A program made the translations under genes and the position numbers. A stretch of 64,000 nt of DNA from Pseudorhodoplanes sp. (GTDB lineage Bacteria > Pseudomonadota > Alphaproteobacteria > Rhizobiales > Xanthobacteraceae). Under the pieces are notes generated by a model. It was given only the letters and a program-made list of their open reading frames with translations, was not told the DNA's origin and ran no database searches. Positions 50,686 through 59,386 of this stretch are shown piece after piece; positions within the stretch are counted from its first letter, which is position 1, and every line of letters begins with the position of its first letter. Where the stretch lies: the NCBI GenBank assembly GCA_022843165.1, contig JALHOD010000009.1:62001-126000 (forward strand). Direction: 5' to 3'.

Positions 50686-51660
50686 TCAGTTCGTCAGCGG
50701 AACGCTCGAGTCGATCAGCGCATCGACCGTGGCCTTCACATCGACATCGGGCTTGATGACGCCGGCCTGCTGCAGGGCGAGGCCCGCAGCCAGGATCGAG
50801 TCCTTCTGCGGCGCGCCGATCTTGGAATGCGTCAGCTCGGTGCGTTCCTTGAGCTGCTTGTCGACGACGGCGTCGGGGAGCTTGGTGACGGCGATGAAGG
50901 TCTTTTTCACCTCGTCATAATTGGCGAGCGAATATTTGCGCGCCTCTTCATAGACCTTGAGGACGCGCTGCACGAGCGCGGGATTGGCCTTCAGGAAATC
51001 CTCGCGCACATTGAGGATGCCCCAGGTGTTGGCGTCCTTGTTGCGGAAGAACAGGCGGGCACCATCCTCGACTTCGGCGGCCGCCATCATCGGATCGAGA
51101 CCGGCCCAGGCATCGACGTCGCCGCGAATGAGCGCGGCCTTGCCGTCGGCATGCTGCAGCAGCACCGGCGTGATGTCCTTGTCGGTCAGCTTCTCGGCGA
51201 GCAGGGCGCGCACCAGGAAGATGTGCGGATCGGTGCCACGCGTCACGGCGACGCGCTTGCCTTTCAGGTCGGCGATCTTGGTGATCTTGGAATCCTTAGC
51301 CGTGACGAGCGCGGTCCATTCGGGACGCGAATAGACATAGATCGACTTGATCGGATTGCCGTTGATCTTAGCGACCAGAGCCGCCGAGCCCGCGGTCGAG
51401 CCGAAATCGATCGAGGAGGCGTTCAGGAATTCCAGCGCCTTGTTGGAGCCGGCCGACTGCACCCAGCGGATGGTGATGCCGTCCTTGGCGAATTCCTTCT
51501 CCAGCAGGCCCTTGTCTTTCAGGACCATGGAGACCGGATTGTAGGTCGCCCAGTCGATGCGGATTTCCTTCGGCGCGGACTGCGCGAACAAAGCTGTCGA
51601 CGGCGCGAGGCCGACCAGAAGAGCCGAGGCCAGAAGCGAACGTCTGGAAAAAAGAGACAT
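50686..51660 (-). CDS. ABC transporter substrate-binding protein, aliphatic sulfonate type (SsuA-like)
   Basis: 324 residues starting at ATG 51660. The N-terminus FSRRSLLASALLVGLAPSTA contains a twin-arginine-like signal. The mature start KEIRIDWATYNPVSMVLKDK and the FLNASSIDFGSTAGSAALVA segment with LKGKRVAVTRGTDPHIFLVR fit the SsuA/TauA/NrtA-type family. It binds a sulfonate, nitrate or similar anion in the periplasm; no sulfonatase or TauD is nearby to tell which. It is transcribed leftward with the permease and ATPase genes. Confidence 0.9.
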   Translation of the reverse strand: MSLFSRRSLLASALLVGLAPSTALFAQSAPKEIRIDWATYNPVSMVLKDKGLLEKEFAKDGITIRWVQSAGSNKALEFLNASSIDFGSTAGSAALVAKINGNPIKSIYVYSRPEWTALVTAKDSKITKIADLKGKRVAVTRGTDPHIFLVRALLAEKLTDKDITPVLLQHADGKAALIRGDVDAWAGLDPMMAAAEVEDGARLFFRNKDANTWGILNVREDFLKANPALVQRVLKVYEEARKYSLANYDEVKKTFIAVTKLPDAVVDKQLKERTELTHSKIGAPQKDSILAAGLALQQAGVIKPDVDVKATVDALIDSSVPLTN

Positions 51661-51977
51661 CGAAAACCTCCACGCGTTGACCGGCGACAGCGCGAGGCGG
51701 CCATCCGGGGGATGATGGAGGCGGGGATTTTTTTGCCCCGCCCGTCAGCTTTTTCACGACGGGGAGGGCCCCGATCGCTTTAGCGGCATTTATTAAGCGC
51801 CCGCAAGCTGCTCGCTCAAATCGGCGCTAGGTATTGATTTAAAAGGAGAATTTATAAGAGTCAACGGGAAGAACATCGTTTTGTCGGCGGCTGCGGGAGA
51901 CGAAAATAATTCTCCCCTTTCACGGTCAGAGAATAATCTTCTGAATCCGCCCGAACCGGCTCTCCCCGAAACGGACG
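51661..51977. other. Divergent intergenic region between the sulfonate-type binding protein and glnD
   Basis: 317 bases with no gene I accept. It contains a hairpin at 51720-51742 (GGCGGGG, T-rich loop, CCCCGCC) in the 5' region of the binding-protein gene and CGGGGAGGGCCCCG at 51759-51772. A Shine-Dalgarno-like AAAAGGAG at 51840-51847 is not followed by an ATG, GTG or TTG in the glnD frame. AT-rich stretches around 51790-51860 probably hold the promoters. Confidence 0.4.
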
Positions 51978-54824
51978 GTGACAGTGCGGCGGCGCTCCGC
52001 TATCCGATTGGCAATGCTCTCCCTCACGCAACACCCGCAGGGCTCGGCCGACATCTTCGACGCCGGCGCGGCCGCCGCCGATCTCGAACAGCTCGCCGCC
52101 ACGCATGGCGGCCGCGACCTCGATCTGCGCAACGCCGTCGCCCAGTACATGAAGGCGGCGCTGGGAAGGGGCCGCGACGCCGCCGAGCAGATGCTGCTGA
52201 AAGACCGCCACGGCCATCGCTGCGCCGAGCGGCTCTGCGTCATGCAAGACGAGATCATCAGCGTCCTGTTCGCCTTTGCCGCCAAGCATCTTTACCCTTC
52301 GCTCAATCCCTCCGAAGGCGAGCACATGGCGGTGGTGGCGACCGGCGGCTATGGCCGCGGCCTGCTGGCGCCCGGCTCCGACATCGATCTGCTGTTCCTG
52401 CTGCCCTACAAGCAGACCGCCTGGGGCGAGTCGATCGCGGAAGCGATCCTGTATTGCCTGTGGGACATGGGGCTGAAGGTCGGGCACGCCACCCGCTCGG
52501 TCGACGAATGCATCCGCCAGGCCAAGGCGGACATGACGATCCGCACCGCGATCCTGGAAGCGCGCTTCCTGTTCGGCGACAAGACGCTGTTCGACGAGCT
52601 CGTCATCCGCTTCGACAAGAACGTGGTGCAGGGCACCGGCGCCGAATTCGTCTCCGCCAAGCTCGCCGAGCGCGAGGAGCGGCTGCGCCGCGCCGGCACC
52701 TCGCGCTATCTGGTCGAGCCGAACGTGAAGGACGGCAAGGGCGGGTTGCGCGACCTGCACACGCTGTTCTGGATCGGCAAATACGTCTATCGCGTGCGCA
52801 AGGTCGAGGAGCTGATCGAGCACGGCGTGTTCGACAAGGACGAACTCACCCTGTTCCGGCGTTGCGAGAATTTCCTGTGGTCGGTGCGCTGCCATCTGCA
52901 TTTCGTCACCGGCCGCGCCGAAGAGCGCCTGTCGTTCGACATCCAGCGCGAGATCGCGATCCGACTCGGCTATACCGAGCGCCCCGGCCTGCGCGAGGTC
53001 GAGCGCTTCATGAAGCATTACTTCCTGATCGCCAAGGATGTCGGCGATCTCACCGCCATCCTGTGCGCGGCTTTGGAAGACAGCCATGCCAAGCCGGCGC
53101 CTGTGCTCAACCGCATGATGGCGCGCTTCAAGCCCAAGAGCGGCCGCAAGGCGCTGCGCGAGACCGACGACTTCATCGTCGACAACAACCGCATCAACAT
53201 CGCGAACGGCACGGCGTTCGCGCGCGATCCGGTCAACCTGATCCGCATCTTCCACCTGGCGCAGAAGCACGATCTCGCCTTCCATCCCGACGCCATGCGG
53301 CAGGCCTCGCGCTCGCTGCACCTGATCGACAAGACCGTGCGCGAGAACGAGGAGGCCAACCGGCTGTTCCTCGAGATCCTCACCTCCGACAACGATCCGG
53401 AAACGGTTCTGCGGCGGATGAACGAATGCGGCGTGCTGGGCGCGTTCATACGCGCCTTCGGTCGCGTGGTGGCGATGATGCAGTTCAACATGTATCACCA
53501 CTATACGGTGGACGAGCATCTGCTGCGCTGCATCGGGGTGCTCACCGAGATCGAGCGCGGCAACAGCGACGAATACGGCCTCTCAAAGGACCTGATCAAC
53601 AAGATCCAGCCGCGCCATCGCGACATCCTGCGCGTGACGCTGTTCCTGCACGACATCGCCAAGGGCCGGGTCGAGGATCATTCGATCGCCGGCGCGCGGG
53701 TGGCGCGCAGGCTCTGCCCGAGGTTCGGCCTGTCAGCCGCAGAGACCGAGACCGTGGCCTGGCTGATCGAGAACCATCTGGTGATGTCGACGGTGGCGCA
53801 ATCGCGCGACCTGTCCGACCGCAAGACCATCGAAAATTTCGCCAGCGTGGTGCAATCGCTGGAGCGCCTGAAGCTGCTGACTATCCTGACCACCGCTGAT
53901 ATCCGCGCGGTCGGTCCGGGGGTGTGGAACGGCTGGAAATCACAGCTCCTGCGCACGCTCTATTACGAGACCGAACCGGCGCTGACCGGCGGATTCTCGG
54001 AAGTGGACCGCGCCCGCCGCGTGGCGATGGCGCAGGTGGAATTGCGCGCTGAACTGAAGGACTGGCCGGAGAACGAGATCGACAGCTATATCGCGCGGCA
54101 TTATCCCGCCTACTGGCTGAAGGTCGATCTACCGCACAAGCTCGCGCATGCCAAATTCCTGCGGAAGACCTGGGCCGAGAACAGGACGCTGGCGACCGAG
54201 TTCGGATTTGACGCCGCGCGCGGCGTCACCGAACTGACGGTCATCGCGCCCGATCATCCGCGGCTGCTCTCGATCATCGCGGGCGCTTGCGCCGCCGGCG
54301 GCGGCAACATCGTGGACGCGCAGATCTACACCACCACCGACGGGCTCGCGCTCGACACCATTTCGGTGTCGCGCGAATTCGACCACGACGAGGATGAAGC
54401 CCGCCGCGCCGCACGCATTGCCGAAACCATCGAGAAGGCACTGCGCGGCGAGATCAAGCTGCCGGAGGTCGTCGCCCGTCGCGCCGCGCCCAAGGGCCGC
54501 CTGAAGGCTTTTGCGATGGAGCCGGAAGTCAACATCAACAACGACTGGTCGAACCGTTACACCGTGGTGGAGGTCACCGGTATTGACCGCCCCGGCCTGC
54601 TTTACGAACTGACCGCCACCCTGTCGAAGCTCTCGCTCAATATCGCATCGGCGCATGTCGCCACCTTCGGCGAGCGCGTGGTCGACGTGTTCTATGTGAC
54701 CGACCTGCTCGGCGCCAAGATCGCCTCCCCGACCCGGCAGGCGGCGATCAAGCGCGCGCTGGCGCAGCTGTTCGCGCGGCAGGGCGAGGACGACACGTCG
54801 AAGGCCAGGGCCGTCGCGACGTGA
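51978..54824 (+). CDS. glnD: [Protein-PII] uridylyltransferase/uridylyl-removing enzyme
   Basis: 948 residues from GTG 51978; ATG 52014 gives an N-terminus closer to related GlnD proteins, and neither has a good ribosome site. It senses glutamine and adds or removes UMP on PII proteins. The nucleotidyltransferase motif is VVATGGYGRGLLAPGSDIDL, followed by LLFLLPY. YLVEPNVKDGKGGLRDLHTL is family-specific. The HD domain has VTLFLHDIAKGRVEDHSIAG. Two C-terminal ACT domains start near residues 750 (ELTVIAPDHPRLLSIIAGAC) and 860 (YTVVEVTGIDRPGLLYELTA). It is divergent from the sulfonate-type transporter. Confidence 0.96.
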   Translation: MTVRRRSAIRLAMLSLTQHPQGSADIFDAGAAAADLEQLAATHGGRDLDLRNAVAQYMKAALGRGRDAAEQMLLKDRHGHRCAERLCVMQDEIISVLFAFAAKHLYPSLNPSEGEHMAVVATGGYGRGLLAPGSDIDLLFLLPYKQTAWGESIAEAILYCLWDMGLKVGHATRSVDECIRQAKADMTIRTAILEARFLFGDKTLFDELVIRFDKNVVQGTGAEFVSAKLAEREERLRRAGTSRYLVEPNVKDGKGGLRDLHTLFWIGKYVYRVRKVEELIEHGVFDKDELTLFRRCENFLWSVRCHLHFVTGRAEERLSFDIQREIAIRLGYTERPGLREVERFMKHYFLIAKDVGDLTAILCAALEDSHAKPAPVLNRMMARFKPKSGRKALRETDDFIVDNNRINIANGTAFARDPVNLIRIFHLAQKHDLAFHPDAMRQASRSLHLIDKTVRENEEANRLFLEILTSDNDPETVLRRMNECGVLGAFIRAFGRVVAMMQFNMYHHYTVDEHLLRCIGVLTEIERGNSDEYGLSKDLINKIQPRHRDILRVTLFLHDIAKGRVEDHSIAGARVARRLCPRFGLSAAETETVAWLIENHLVMSTVAQSRDLSDRKTIENFASVVQSLERLKLLTILTTADIRAVGPGVWNGWKSQLLRTLYYETEPALTGGFSEVDRARRVAMAQVELRAELKDWPENEIDSYIARHYPAYWLKVDLPHKLAHAKFLRKTWAENRTLATEFGFDAARGVTELTVIAPDHPRLLSIIAGACAAGGGNIVDAQIYTTTDGLALDTISVSREFDHDEDEARRAARIAETIEKALRGEIKLPEVVARRAAPKGRLKAFAMEPEVNINNDWSNRYTVVEVTGIDRPGLLYELTATLSKLSLNIASAHVATFGERVVDVFYVTDLLGAKIASPTRQAAIKRALAQLFARQGEDDTSKARAVAT

Positions 54825-55104
54825 CGTCGCAAATCAAAACCGATCGCAGCGCCATCCTGAATTCAATCTGTCGTTCATTCAGATTCACAAAGCACGCATA
54901 AGCTGTATCTTGCCCACTTTCTTTTCAGCCTGCGAAACATGCTGCTCGCCTGCGTTGTAGTAACCGTCCCGCCACCGATTTCACGCGGAATTCGTGGGTA
55001 ATTCTTTAAGCAATCTAATCTACACCTACCCCCCGGAATTCCGATCGCGTCCTTGCGCGTGTCGCATTGGCATCTGAATTTTTTTCGTCTGGGGGGACGA
55101 TCAA
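54825..55104. other. Intergenic region between glnD and the peroxidase gene
   Basis: 280 bases, AT-richer than the flanks. AATCTG-N9-CAGATT near 54868-54889 is a weak stem without a T-run. AGCAATCTAATCTACACC and GAATTTTTTTCGTC stretches may belong to the promoter of the peroxidase gene. I see no supported gene. Confidence 0.4.
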
Positions 55105-56208
55105 GTGTCGCATCAAAATGATTCATGTCACACGCGCGTCTGGCTGTATGGCGGCCTGTGCGGCGCTTTCGTCTCGGCTGGCGCGCTGGCGCTCACCTTC
55201 GTCGTCAGCAGCGGGCAGGCCGCGATCGTCGGCGAGACCCGGACGGTCGAGATCAAGAAGGCCGCCGATCCCACAGTCGATCAGATGAAGGCCGCTTATA
55301 TGCGGCCGGCGATGATCCCGTTTCCGAAGGACAATCCCTACACCGCCGAGAAGGCCGATCTCGGCAAGAAGCTGTATTTCGACACGCGCCTTTCGGCGGC
55401 CAACGCGCAATCCTGCGCCTCCTGCCACAATCCGGGCTTCGGCTGGGGCGACGGGCTCGCCAAGGGCGTCGGCCACGGGATGAAGATGCTCGGCCGGCGC
55501 TCGCCGACCATCGTCAATGCCGCCTATGGCCAGATCTTCATGTGGGACGGCCGCGCCGGCTCGCTGGAAGAACAGGCGGTCGGCCCGATCAAGGCCGAGG
55601 TCGAAATGAACCTGCCGCTGGCGGAACTGATGGGCCGGCTGAAAAGCATTCCGGAATATGTCGCGCTGTTCAAGGCCGCCTTCCCGAAGGATGGCATCAC
55701 CGAAGACAATCTCGCCCGCGCGATCGCCACCTACGAACGCACCGTCGTGTCGGGCATCGCGCCGTTCGACGCCTGGATCGAGGGCAACGACACTGCAATC
55801 CCGGAACCGGCCAAGCGCGGCTTTGCGGTGTTCAACACAAAGGCGGCCTGCGCCGCCTGCCATAGCGGCTGGAATTTCACCGACGACAGCTTCCACGATA
55901 TCGGCCTCGACACCGACGATGTCGGCCGCGTGAAGATCGTGCCGGGTGTGCTCAAGATGGAAAAGGCTTTCAAGACGCCTGGCCTGCGCGAGATCGCGCG
56001 TCGCGGCCCCTATATGCACAACGGTTCGCTGCAGACGCTGGAAGAGGTTGTCGAGCATTACGACCGGGGCGGCGTCGATCGTCCGAGCCGGTCGGAAGCG
56101 ATCAAGCCGCTCGGCCTCACCGCGCAGGAAAAGTCCGACCTGGTGGCGTTCATGACTGCGCTGACCAGCCAGTCCGACCCCGTGCCCGTTCCTGTTTTGC
56201 CGCGTTAA
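55105..56208 (+). CDS. Diheme cytochrome c peroxidase/MauG-family protein
   Basis: 367 residues from GTG 55105, with GGGGGG eight bases upstream. An uncleaved or cleaved N-terminal membrane segment (LYGGLCGAFVSAGALALTFV) sends it to the periplasm. Two heme-binding sites, CASCH (104-108) and CAACH (250-254), are as expected. An axial Met is likely in GPYMHNGSLQTLEEVV. AAYGQIFMWDGRAGSLEEQA fits the family. It would reduce H2O2 with electrons from a c-type cytochrome or cupredoxin. The cupredoxin gene follows by 28 bases. Confidence 0.9.
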   Translation: MSHQNDSCHTRVWLYGGLCGAFVSAGALALTFVVSSGQAAIVGETRTVEIKKAADPTVDQMKAAYMRPAMIPFPKDNPYTAEKADLGKKLYFDTRLSAANAQSCASCHNPGFGWGDGLAKGVGHGMKMLGRRSPTIVNAAYGQIFMWDGRAGSLEEQAVGPIKAEVEMNLPLAELMGRLKSIPEYVALFKAAFPKDGITEDNLARAIATYERTVVSGIAPFDAWIEGNDTAIPEPAKRGFAVFNTKAACAACHSGWNFTDDSFHDIGLDTDDVGRVKIVPGVLKMEKAFKTPGLREIARRGPYMHNGSLQTLEEVVEHYDRGGVDRPSRSEAIKPLGLTAQEKSDLVAFMTALTSQSDPVPVPVLPR

Positions 56209-56236
56209 ACCTTCCCGTTACCCAGGAGAAACAAAG

Positions 56237-56557
56237 ATGAAGCTTGTGAAAATCGCTGCCGCGATGGCGTTCCTTGCCGGCGGTACGCTGGCGCTGGCCG
56301 CCGAAAAGACCATCGGCCAGAAGGGCAAGCTGTTTTCCGAAAAGGAAGTGTCGATCAAGAAGGGCGACACGCTGGTCTTCGTGAACGACGACAATATCGC
56401 CCACAACGTCATGTCCAGCACCGCCGGAAACACCTTCAATCTCGGCTCCCAGGCGCCCGGCAAATCGACGCCGGTCACGTTCGACAAGCCCGGCGACATC
56501 CAGGTGATCTGCGCCATTCATCCGTCCATGAAGATGCTCGTGAAAGTCGCGAACTGA
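56237..56557 (+). CDS. Small periplasmic type 1 copper protein (cupredoxin)
   Basis: 106 residues from ATG 56237 with CAGGAGAAAC upstream. Signal peptide residues 1-22 (AALAA type). The type 1 copper ligands are His56 (NIAHN), Cys92, His95 and Met100 in VICAIHPSMKM, matching pseudoazurin spacing (C-x2-H-x4-M). It is an electron carrier in the periplasm. Its place between the peroxidase and the chemoreceptor suggests that it donates electrons to the peroxidase. Confidence 0.92.
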   Translation: MKLVKIAAAMAFLAGGTLALAAEKTIGQKGKLFSEKEVSIKKGDTLVFVNDDNIAHNVMSSTAGNTFNLGSQAPGKSTPVTFDKPGDIQVICAIHPSMKMLVKVAN

Positions 56558-56584
56558 TCATTTTTTCCGAGAGCGAGACAAGCC

Positions 56585-58444
56585 ATGTCGATACGCATCA
56601 AGCTGTTTCTTGCATTCAGCGTTGTCGTCCTGATCGCGACAGGCGTTGCATTCTACGGTGCGAAACTCGTATCCGACACCAGCGCTCTCGTCGTCAGGCT
56701 CTATGACGGTCCGCTCATGGCCGTCAGCCATGCCCGCTCGGCGCAATGGCGGCTCACGGAAGCGCGCCACGCCATGGAGCGCGCGATCATCCTGCGCGAT
56801 TCATCGTCGGCCATGAACCTGGACTCGATGGAAAAATCGATGAGCCAGTTCGTCGCCGACATGACGGTGGTGCGTGAGCGCATGATCGAGGCCGGATCCA
56901 ACGTGTCGTCCGACGTGGATTCGGTGCTCGCGCTGGCGGATCAGTGGTACAAGATGGGCCTCAGCTATCTCAAGCCGCCGGCCGGCGGCTTGACCGAATT
57001 GCCGCGGCCGGCGGTCCTGTATGCCAAGGCCAGCGACGTCGTGAACACGATGGAGATGCTGGTCGAGTATGTGACCGCCAACGGCTTCAATTTCCGCACC
57101 CGCGCCGAACAGACCGCGGACACCTCCCAGACCAATCTCATCGTGCTGGCCGCACTTGCGGGCGTGATCGGATTGCTGCTGGCCTTCGGCATCGCCTATT
57201 CCTTCACCAAGCCGATCCGCAATGCCATGAGCATGTCGGAGCGGATCGCCGCCGGCGACTTCTCGGCGCAGATCGCCACCAAGCGGCGCGACGAACTCGG
57301 GCGCCTGCTGACGTCGCTCGACCAGACCCGCGCGTCCCTGCAGGAGATGGAGGAATCCAAGGAGCGCGTTCGCGCCGAGCAGCTCGCCGTCCTGCGCGCC
57401 GAGGTGGAAGACGAGCGCCAGAAGGCCGAAGCCCTGCAGAACAAGACCGCCGAGGAACAGGCCAAGGTGGTCACCCAGCTGGCGGCCGGCCTGTCGAAGC
57501 TGGCCAGCGGCGACCTGACCTTCCGCCTCGATGACGGTTTCTCGGACACCTACGCGCAGATCCGCGACGACTTCAACACCACGATCGGCCAGCTGCAGGG
57601 CACGATCGGCGCGCTGGCGGAAGCCACGCGCGAAGTCGCCAGCACCGCGGGCGAGATTTCGTCGAGCACGACCGATCTGTCGCAGCGCACCGAAGAGCAG
57701 GCGGCGAGCCTGGAAGAGACCTCGGCCTCGATGGAACAGATCGCCGCGACCGTGAAGAAGAACGCCGAGAACGCCCAGCAGGCCAACACATTCGCCAACA
57801 CCACCCGCGACGTCGCCGGCCGCGGCGGCGAGGTGGTCGGCAAGGCCGTCGATGCGATGGCGCGGATCGAGGAGTCCTCGCGCAAGATCGCCGACATCAT
57901 CTCCGTCATCGACGAGATCGCGCGTCAGACCAACCTGCTCGCGCTCAACGCGGCGGTGGAAGCCGCGCGCGCCGGCGAGGCCGGCCGCGGCTTCGCGGTC
58001 GTCGCCTCCGAAGTCCGCAGCCTGGCGCAGCGTTCGGCGCAGGCCGCCAAGGACATCAAGGAACTGATCAGCAGCAGCACCGGCCAGGTGAAAGAAGGCG
58101 TCGACCTGGTCAACCGCGCCGGCTCGTCGCTGCACGAGATCGTCGACTCGATCAAGCGCGTGGCCTCGATCGTCGCGGAGATCGCCTCGGCCAGCAGCGA
58201 ACAGGCCACCGGCATCGACCAGGTCAATATCGCGCTCGCGAAGATGGACGAAGTGACCCAGCAGAATTCCGCGCTGGTCGAGCAGAACGCCGCGGCGGCG
58301 AAATCGCTGGAAGATCAGTCCCGCGCCATGGCCGAGCGGGTGGATTTCTTCCACACCGATGATCCCGCGCAGGTTGGGGACGAAGGCGAGGCCGTTCCGG
58401 CCGCGCCGCAGCCGCGTGTGCAGACCAGAGCCCGCGCCGCCTGA
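56585..58444 (+). CDS. Methyl-accepting chemotaxis protein with two HAMP domains
   Basis: 619 residues starting at ATG 56585, 27 bases after the cupredoxin gene. Membrane helix 1 at residues 7-27, a periplasmic four-helix-like ligand domain to about 183, helix 2 at 184-206 ([20 protein letters not shown]), HAMP at 206-258 and a second HAMP-like segment near 298-345 ([20 protein letters not shown]). The signalling hairpin is [20 protein letters not shown] near 443. No CheR-binding pentapeptide at the C-terminus. The ligand is unknown. The peroxidase-cupredoxin context suggests a redox or oxidant-related stimulus. Confidence 0.92.
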   Translation: MSIRIKLFLAFSVVVLIATGVAFYGAKLVSDTSALVVRLYDGPLMAVSHARSAQWRLTEARHAMERAIILRDSSSAMNLDSMEKSMSQFVADMTVVRERMIEAGSNVSSDVDSVLALADQWYKMGLSYLKPPAGGLTELPRPAVLYAKASDVVNTMEMLVEYVTANGFNFRTRAEQTADTSQTNLIVLAALAGVIGLLLAFGIAYSFTKPIRNAMSMSERIAAGDFSAQIATKRRDELGRLLTSLDQTRASLQEMEESKERVRAEQLAVLRAEVEDERQKAEALQNKTAEEQAKVVTQLAAGLSKLASGDLTFRLDDGFSDTYAQIRDDFNTTIGQLQGTIGALAEATREVASTAGEISSSTTDLSQRTEEQAASLEETSASMEQIAATVKKNAENAQQANTFANTTRDVAGRGGEVVGKAVDAMARIEESSRKIADIISVIDEIARQTNLLALNAAVEAARAGEAGRGFAVVASEVRSLAQRSAQAAKDIKELISSSTGQVKEGVDLVNRAGSSLHEIVDSIKRVASIVAEIASASSEQATGIDQVNIALAKMDEVTQQNSALVEQNAAAAKSLEDQSRAMAERVDFFHTDDPAQVGDEGEAVPAAPQPRVQTRARAA

Positions 58445-58468
58445 CCCCAGCGGCCATGCGTTAAAAAG

Positions 58469-58504
58469 AAACCGGCGCCGAGCGATCCGCTCCGGCGCCG
58501 GTTT
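58469..58504 (-). terminator. Terminator for the small secreted peptide gene at 58546
   Basis: AAACCGGCGCCG and CGGCGCCGGTTT form a 12-base perfect stem. On the minus strand it is followed by CTTTTTAA, so it ends the leftward transcript of the gene at 58546-58740. It may also stop readthrough from the chemoreceptor gene. Confidence 0.75.
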
Positions 58505-58545
58505 GCTGTCTGGCGGACCGCAGACCGGCCCGCCGATGTCACAAA

Positions 58546-58740
58546 CTACTTCTTCTTGGCCACCCACCACGGCGACCACATGCCGGTCCAGATATGGCCG
58601 GGCTGCTGCCAGGCAGCCATCACGAATTTCTTGCTGTTGGCATTCGGGTCGGCCGGGCCGGCCTTCTTCTTGGCGGCGAGCGCGGTGGCCGGAGCGGCGG
58701 CGATCATCAGGACGGCGAGCAAGAGAGCGCTTTTGCGCAT
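58546..58740 (-). CDS. Small secreted DPNANSKKF-family peptide, paralog 1
   Basis: 64 residues from ATG 58740, with GGGGGAA just upstream. Signal peptide residues 1-23 (SALLLAVLMIAAAPATALA), then basic AKKKAGPADPNANSKKFVMA and AWQQPGHIWTGMWSPWWVAK with a KKK terminus. The mature form is about 40 residues and Trp-rich. Function unknown. It shares DPNANSKKFV and xWxQP with the next gene. Confidence 0.65.
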   Translation of the reverse strand: MRKSALLLAVLMIAAAPATALAAKKKAGPADPNANSKKFVMAAWQQPGHIWTGMWSPWWVAKKK

Positions 58741-58811
58741 GAATTCCCCCAAAGTGAAGCACCGGCAAACCCGGCAATATCAATATGATGCATGAAAATG
58801 TCGGGCTGAAA

Positions 58812-58857
58812 ACAAAAACGGCCGGCCTGCGGACATTTCGCCGCAAGGCCGGACCGT
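58812..58857 (-). terminator. Terminator for the small secreted peptide gene at 58887
   Basis: On the minus strand, CGGTCCGGCCTTGCGG and CCGCAGGCCGGCCG form a long imperfect stem with loop CGAAATGT, followed by TTTTTGTTTT. This is a strong rho-independent terminator directly downstream of the gene. Confidence 0.85.
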
Positions 58858-58886
58858 TGGCATGAACAAAGATTCAGCGAAGCGGC

Positions 58887-59144
58887 TTACGCCTTCTTCT
58901 TCGCCGACTTCTTGGCCGCCTTCTTCTTGGCGGGCTTGGCATCGGCCTTGGCGACCGGCTTGGCCGCAGCCTGCCACGCGTAGACCGGCTGCATCCACAT
59001 CGCGCGCACGAACTTCTTGGAATTCGCGTTCGGATCGACGGCGGCGGCGGCCGGCTTGGCAGCGGCCTTCTTCTTGGCGGCGAACGCAGCGGTCGGCGCA
59101 GCCACGGCCACAGCGACGGCGAGCAGGAGAGCGAGCTTCTTCAT
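58887..59144 (-). CDS. Small secreted DPNANSKKF-family peptide with lysine-alanine tail, paralog 2
   Basis: 85 residues from ATG 59144, preceded by GGGGGAA. Signal peptide 1-22 (LALLLAVAVAVAAPTAAFAA), then AKKKAAAKPAAAAVDPNANS and KKFVRAMWMQPVYAWQAAAK, and a histone H1-like tail (KPAKKKAAKKSAKKKA). The shared DPNANSKKFV and WxQP show common ancestry with the gene at 58546. The strongly cationic tail could bind DNA or an anionic surface such as peptidoglycan or LPS; this is inference. Confidence 0.65.
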   Translation of the reverse strand: MKKLALLLAVAVAVAAPTAAFAAKKKAAAKPAAAAVDPNANSKKFVRAMWMQPVYAWQAAAKPVAKADAKPAKKKAAKKSAKKKA

Positions 59145-59386
59145 CGAGTATTCCCCCAGAGTGTTGGTCACCGGATCCTCCGGCACGCGGCATCATGCAT
59201 AAAATCCGCGGATTGGAAATACAAACCCCTCATTTTCAAGGCGAAATCGTCCTGCACGCATGGCTTCAAGCCGGACAGGCCGCCCGTGCGCTGCGCATGG
59301 GTCACTTAACCGGCCTTTAAAGCACGCCCTCTAGCGTCTTTGCGCGAGCGGGCGACCACGCCGCAACACACGGGGACAGCGGGGAT

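Noticed and set aside
51840-51977. Possible upstream start or frameshift in glnD (AAAAGGAG at 51840)
   Set aside because: The frame after this site does not join the glnD frame without a shift, and the glnD N-terminus from 52014 already aligns with related proteins.
54875-55126. Minus-strand 83-codon open frame in the glnD/peroxidase gap
   Set aside because: No ribosome site, no motif, and it overlaps the peroxidase start. The region is more plausibly a promoter.
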